Below are positions 5,180 to 7,131 of a stretch of 7,131 nucleotides of DNA, one piece after another. Numbering within the stretch: the stretch's first letter is position 1; the number at the start of each line of letters is the position of its first letter. The translations under genes and the position numbers were made by a program. The stretch covers positions 1 to 7,131 of the forward strand of contig CBFCZU010000223.1 in assembly GCA_965602635.1 (NCBI GenBank), read 5' to 3'. Under the pieces are notes generated by a model. That model was not told where the DNA came from. It made no database searches and saw only the letters and a list, made by a program, of their open reading frames with translations. This DNA comes from CBFCZU01 sp965602635 (lineage in GTDB: Bacteria; Planctomycetota; Phycisphaerae; SM23-33).

Positions 5180-7131
5180 ATGGCAGAGGCCGCGAAAAGC
5201 AAATTCACCGTCGCCCTTGCCGGGAACCCCAACTCCGGCAAGACCACGATCTTCAACGCCCTGACCGGCGGCCGCCAGCACGTGGGCAACTACCCCGGCG
5301 TCACGGTGGAGACCAAGTCCGGGCGGGCGAGCCACGCCGACGCCGAGCTGGAGATCGTTGACCTGCCCGGCACCTACAGCCTCACCGCCTACAGCGCCGA
5401 GGAGGTCGTCGCCCGCAACTTCATCATCGACGCCAGGCCCGACGTGGTGGTGGACATCATCGACTCGGCGAATCTGGAGCGGAACCTCTACCTGGCAACG
5501 CAACTGCTGGAGCTGGGGGTGCCGCTGGTGCTGGCGTTCAACATGTCGGACCTGGCCGAGGACCGCGGCTTCAGCATGGACCGCCCGTTGCTGTCGAGCC
5601 TGCTGGGTGTGCCGATAGTCCGCACCGTGGCCGACAAGGGCGATGGGATCGACGACCTGCTCGGGGCCGTGGTGGCGGCAGCGTCCGACCCGAAGGCGAC
5701 CGTTGAGGCCCAACGCCGCCCCGAGTACGGGACCGAGCTGGAGCCGCACGTCAGGCAACTGACGGCGTTGCTCACGGAGGCCTGCGGGCCCGGCGGGCAC
5801 GCCCGCTGGTTCGCCATCAAGCTGCTCGAGGGCGACCGCGAGACAACCAAGCGGCTGGGCGAGCAGTGTCCCGGGCAGGCTGACCGCTTGGTCGCTGAGG
5901 CCCGGCGCCTTCGCCGGCATATCCGGCGGGTCTGCGGCGGCTCGACCGAGATCGTCTTCGCCGACCGGCGCTACGGATTCATCTCCGGCGCCTGCGCCGA
6001 GGCGGTCAAGCAGCCGGCCGAGACCCGCGGCACCCGCAGCGACAGGATCGACCGGGTCGTCACCAACCACATCTTCGGCCTGCCGCTGTTCCTGCTGCTG
6101 ACGCTGCTGGTTTTTCAATTGACCTTCTTGGTGGGCAACCCGCTGACCGACTACCTCACCGCCGGTAAGGACCACCTGGCCGGGCTGGTCGGGCAGCTCT
6201 GGCCGGGCGGCTCCGACTCGCTCCTCCGCAGCCTGCTGGTCAACGGCGTGATCGAGGGCGTCGGGGCCGTGGTCGTCTTCGTGCCGCTGATCTTCCTGCT
6301 GTTCGCCGCCATCGCACTGCTCGAGGACAGCGGCTACATGGCGCGGGCGGCGTTCGTCATGGACCGCCTGATGCACAAGATCGGCCTGCACGGCAAGAGC
6401 TTCATCCCAATGCTGATCGGCTTCGGCTGCACCGTGCCGGCGATCCTGGCCACCCGCACACTCGAGAGCCGGCGCGACCGCCTGACCACAATGCTGATCC
6501 TGCCGCTGTTCAGTTGCAGCGCGCGCCTGCCGATCTACCTGCTGATCCTCGGGGCGTTCTTCAAGCGCCGCCCCGTCTTCAGCATCTTCGGCGTCGTCAC
6601 CGTCACCAACCAGGCGCTGTGGCTGATGCTCATCTACCTGATCGGCGTGGCGGTGGCGGTCGTCGCCGCCAAGGTGCTGCGCAAGACGCTCTTCCGCGGC
6701 GAGGTGACGCCGTTCGTGATGGAGCTGCCGCCCTACCGCCTGCCGACGCTGCGGGGCGCTCTGGTCCACACCTGGGAGCGGACGTGGATGTTCCTCCGCA
6801 AGGCCGGCACGCTGATCCTCGCGGCCGTCGTCATCCTCTGGGCTCTGACCACGTTCCCGCGGTCGGGCGACGACCCAACCCTCGCCGCGCAGGCCGTCCG
6901 CGCCGAGGAGCAATCGTCCGCCGCCGTCTCGCGGGCCCTGGGTCAGGTCGCCGACCCGCAGATCGCCAGCCGCTTCGCCGACTCCGAGCTGAACCTGCTA
7001 CGGACCCGCAGGCGCCATGAGGAGGCCTCCCAGCCCTACCGCCAGGCCTTGCGCCAATACCAGGCCGCGAGGAATGAGCTGGCCGAGGCCGTCCCCGCCC
7101 TGCCGGCATTGCTGGACTCGCCCGAGCCGGC
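5180..7131 (+). CDS. feoB: FeoB, ferrous iron transporter (3' end beyond right edge)
   Basis: FeoB is the inner-membrane Fe(II) permease with a cytoplasmic G-protein domain. The frame is open from ATG 5180 to the edge (650 complete codons). No other start lies between the feoA stop and the P-loop, and the ribosome site is weak. G motifs are GNPNSGKT (15-22), VGNYPGVTVE (35-44), DLPG (61-64) and NMSD (121-124), with a degenerate G5 at VADKGDGIDDL (150-160). A helical GDI-like region follows to about 285. Hydrophobic spans lie at about 297-318, 358-382, 437-461, 465-500 and 540-558. Conserved pore sequences are GYMARAAFVMD (385-395), GFGCTVPAILATRTLE (414-429) and CSARLPIY (446-453), with Cys417 and Cys446 present. 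From about 560 to the edge runs a hydrophilic, Ala/Arg/Glu/Gln-rich helical insert of at least 90 residues. The second Gate region and stop are outside the window. Confidence 0.95.
   Translation, partial: MAEAAKSKFTVALAGNPNSGKTTIFNALTGGRQHVGNYPGVTVETKSGRASHADAELEIVDLPGTYSLTAYSAEEVVARNFIIDARPDVVVDIIDSANLERNLYLATQLLELGVPLVLAFNMSDLAEDRGFSMDRPLLSSLLGVPIVRTVADKGDGIDDLLGAVVAAASDPKATVEAQRRPEYGTELEPHVRQLTALLTEACGPGGHARWFAIKLLEGDRETTKRLGEQCPGQADRLVAEARRLRRHIRRVCGGSTEIVFADRRYGFISGACAEAVKQPAETRGTRSDRIDRVVTNHIFGLPLFLLLTLLVFQLTFLVGNPLTDYLTAGKDHLAGLVGQLWPGGSDSLLRSLLVNGVIEGVGAVVVFVPLIFLLFAAIALLEDSGYMARAAFVMDRLMHKIGLHGKSFIPMLIGFGCTVPAILATRTLESRRDRLTTMLILPLFSCSARLPIYLLILGAFFKRRPVFSIFGVVTVTNQALWLMLIYLIGVAVAVVAAKVLRKTLFRGEVTPFVMELPPYRLPTLRGALVHTWERTWMFLRKAGTLILAAVVILWALTTFPRSGDDPTLAAQAVRAEEQSSAAVSRALGQVADPQIASRFADSELNLLRTRRRHEEASQPYRQALRQYQAARNELAEAVPALPALLDSPEP

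Noticed and set aside
4595..6913. 772-codon open frame on the minus strand antisense to the regulator, feoA and feoB
   Set aside because: It covers three genes with unambiguous motifs on the plus strand. The translation is Gln/His/Asp/Arg-rich and motif-free, so it is a shadow frame.
1..7131. CRISPR arrays, tRNA or rRNA genes, insertion sequences, prophage or defence genes
   Set aside because: No regularly spaced repeats, cloverleaf sequences, rRNA-like stretches, transposases or defence-type motifs were found on either strand.

Overview
The window is GC-rich, densely coded bacterial DNA with strong third-position G/C bias, which produces very long antisense shadow frames. It looks like chromosome from an anaerobic or microaerobic Gram-negative-type bacterium. 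A planctomycete (Phycisphaerae-like) source is a guess, based on high GC, the AT-rich palindromic repeat and the gene content. No rRNA, tRNA, CRISPR array, transposase or phage gene is visible.

Minus strand, transcribed right to left: a small two-hydrophobic-segment membrane protein of unknown function (3877-4152); then etfB (2936-3742), etfA (1916-2929), a GlcD-type FAD-linked 2-hydroxyacid dehydrogenase (302-1735), and the first 93 codons of a second, closely related GlcD paralogue that runs off the left edge (1-280). The order etfB-etfA-glcD matches lctBCD loci, whose products couple lactate (or another 2-hydroxyacid) oxidation to NAD+ and ferredoxin through an electron-bifurcating/confurcating EtfAB. 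Both Etf subunits resemble the clostridial/LctBC type. The two glcD copies form a tandem duplication, with stretches of identical DNA (55 and 37 bp) inside otherwise diverged sequence. Between etfA and glcD lies a 180-bp AT-rich spacer holding an imperfect long palindrome, probably one copy of a dispersed repeat.

Plus strand, diverging from the small membrane gene: a DtxR/MntR-family metalloregulator (4392-4886), feoA (4883-5140, start overlapping the regulator stop by 4 bp) and feoB (5180 to beyond the right edge). This is a ferrous-iron uptake operon with its own likely iron-responsive repressor. A sigma70-like promoter (4345-4373) has an inverted repeat (4370-4385) over its -10 box, a candidate autoregulatory operator. 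FeoB has all G-protein motifs and the first Gate region, then a long charged insert before the window ends.

The two halves are probably independent units sharing the 4153-4391 divergent promoter region. The link between them is only physiological and inferred: a flavin/ferredoxin-based anaerobic metabolism has a high demand for Fe(II). I see no clearly new multi-gene system. The most interesting points are the duplicated dehydrogenase behind one EtfAB pair, the palindromic element inside that operon, the mixed MntR/DtxR metal site of the regulator and the FeoB insert.
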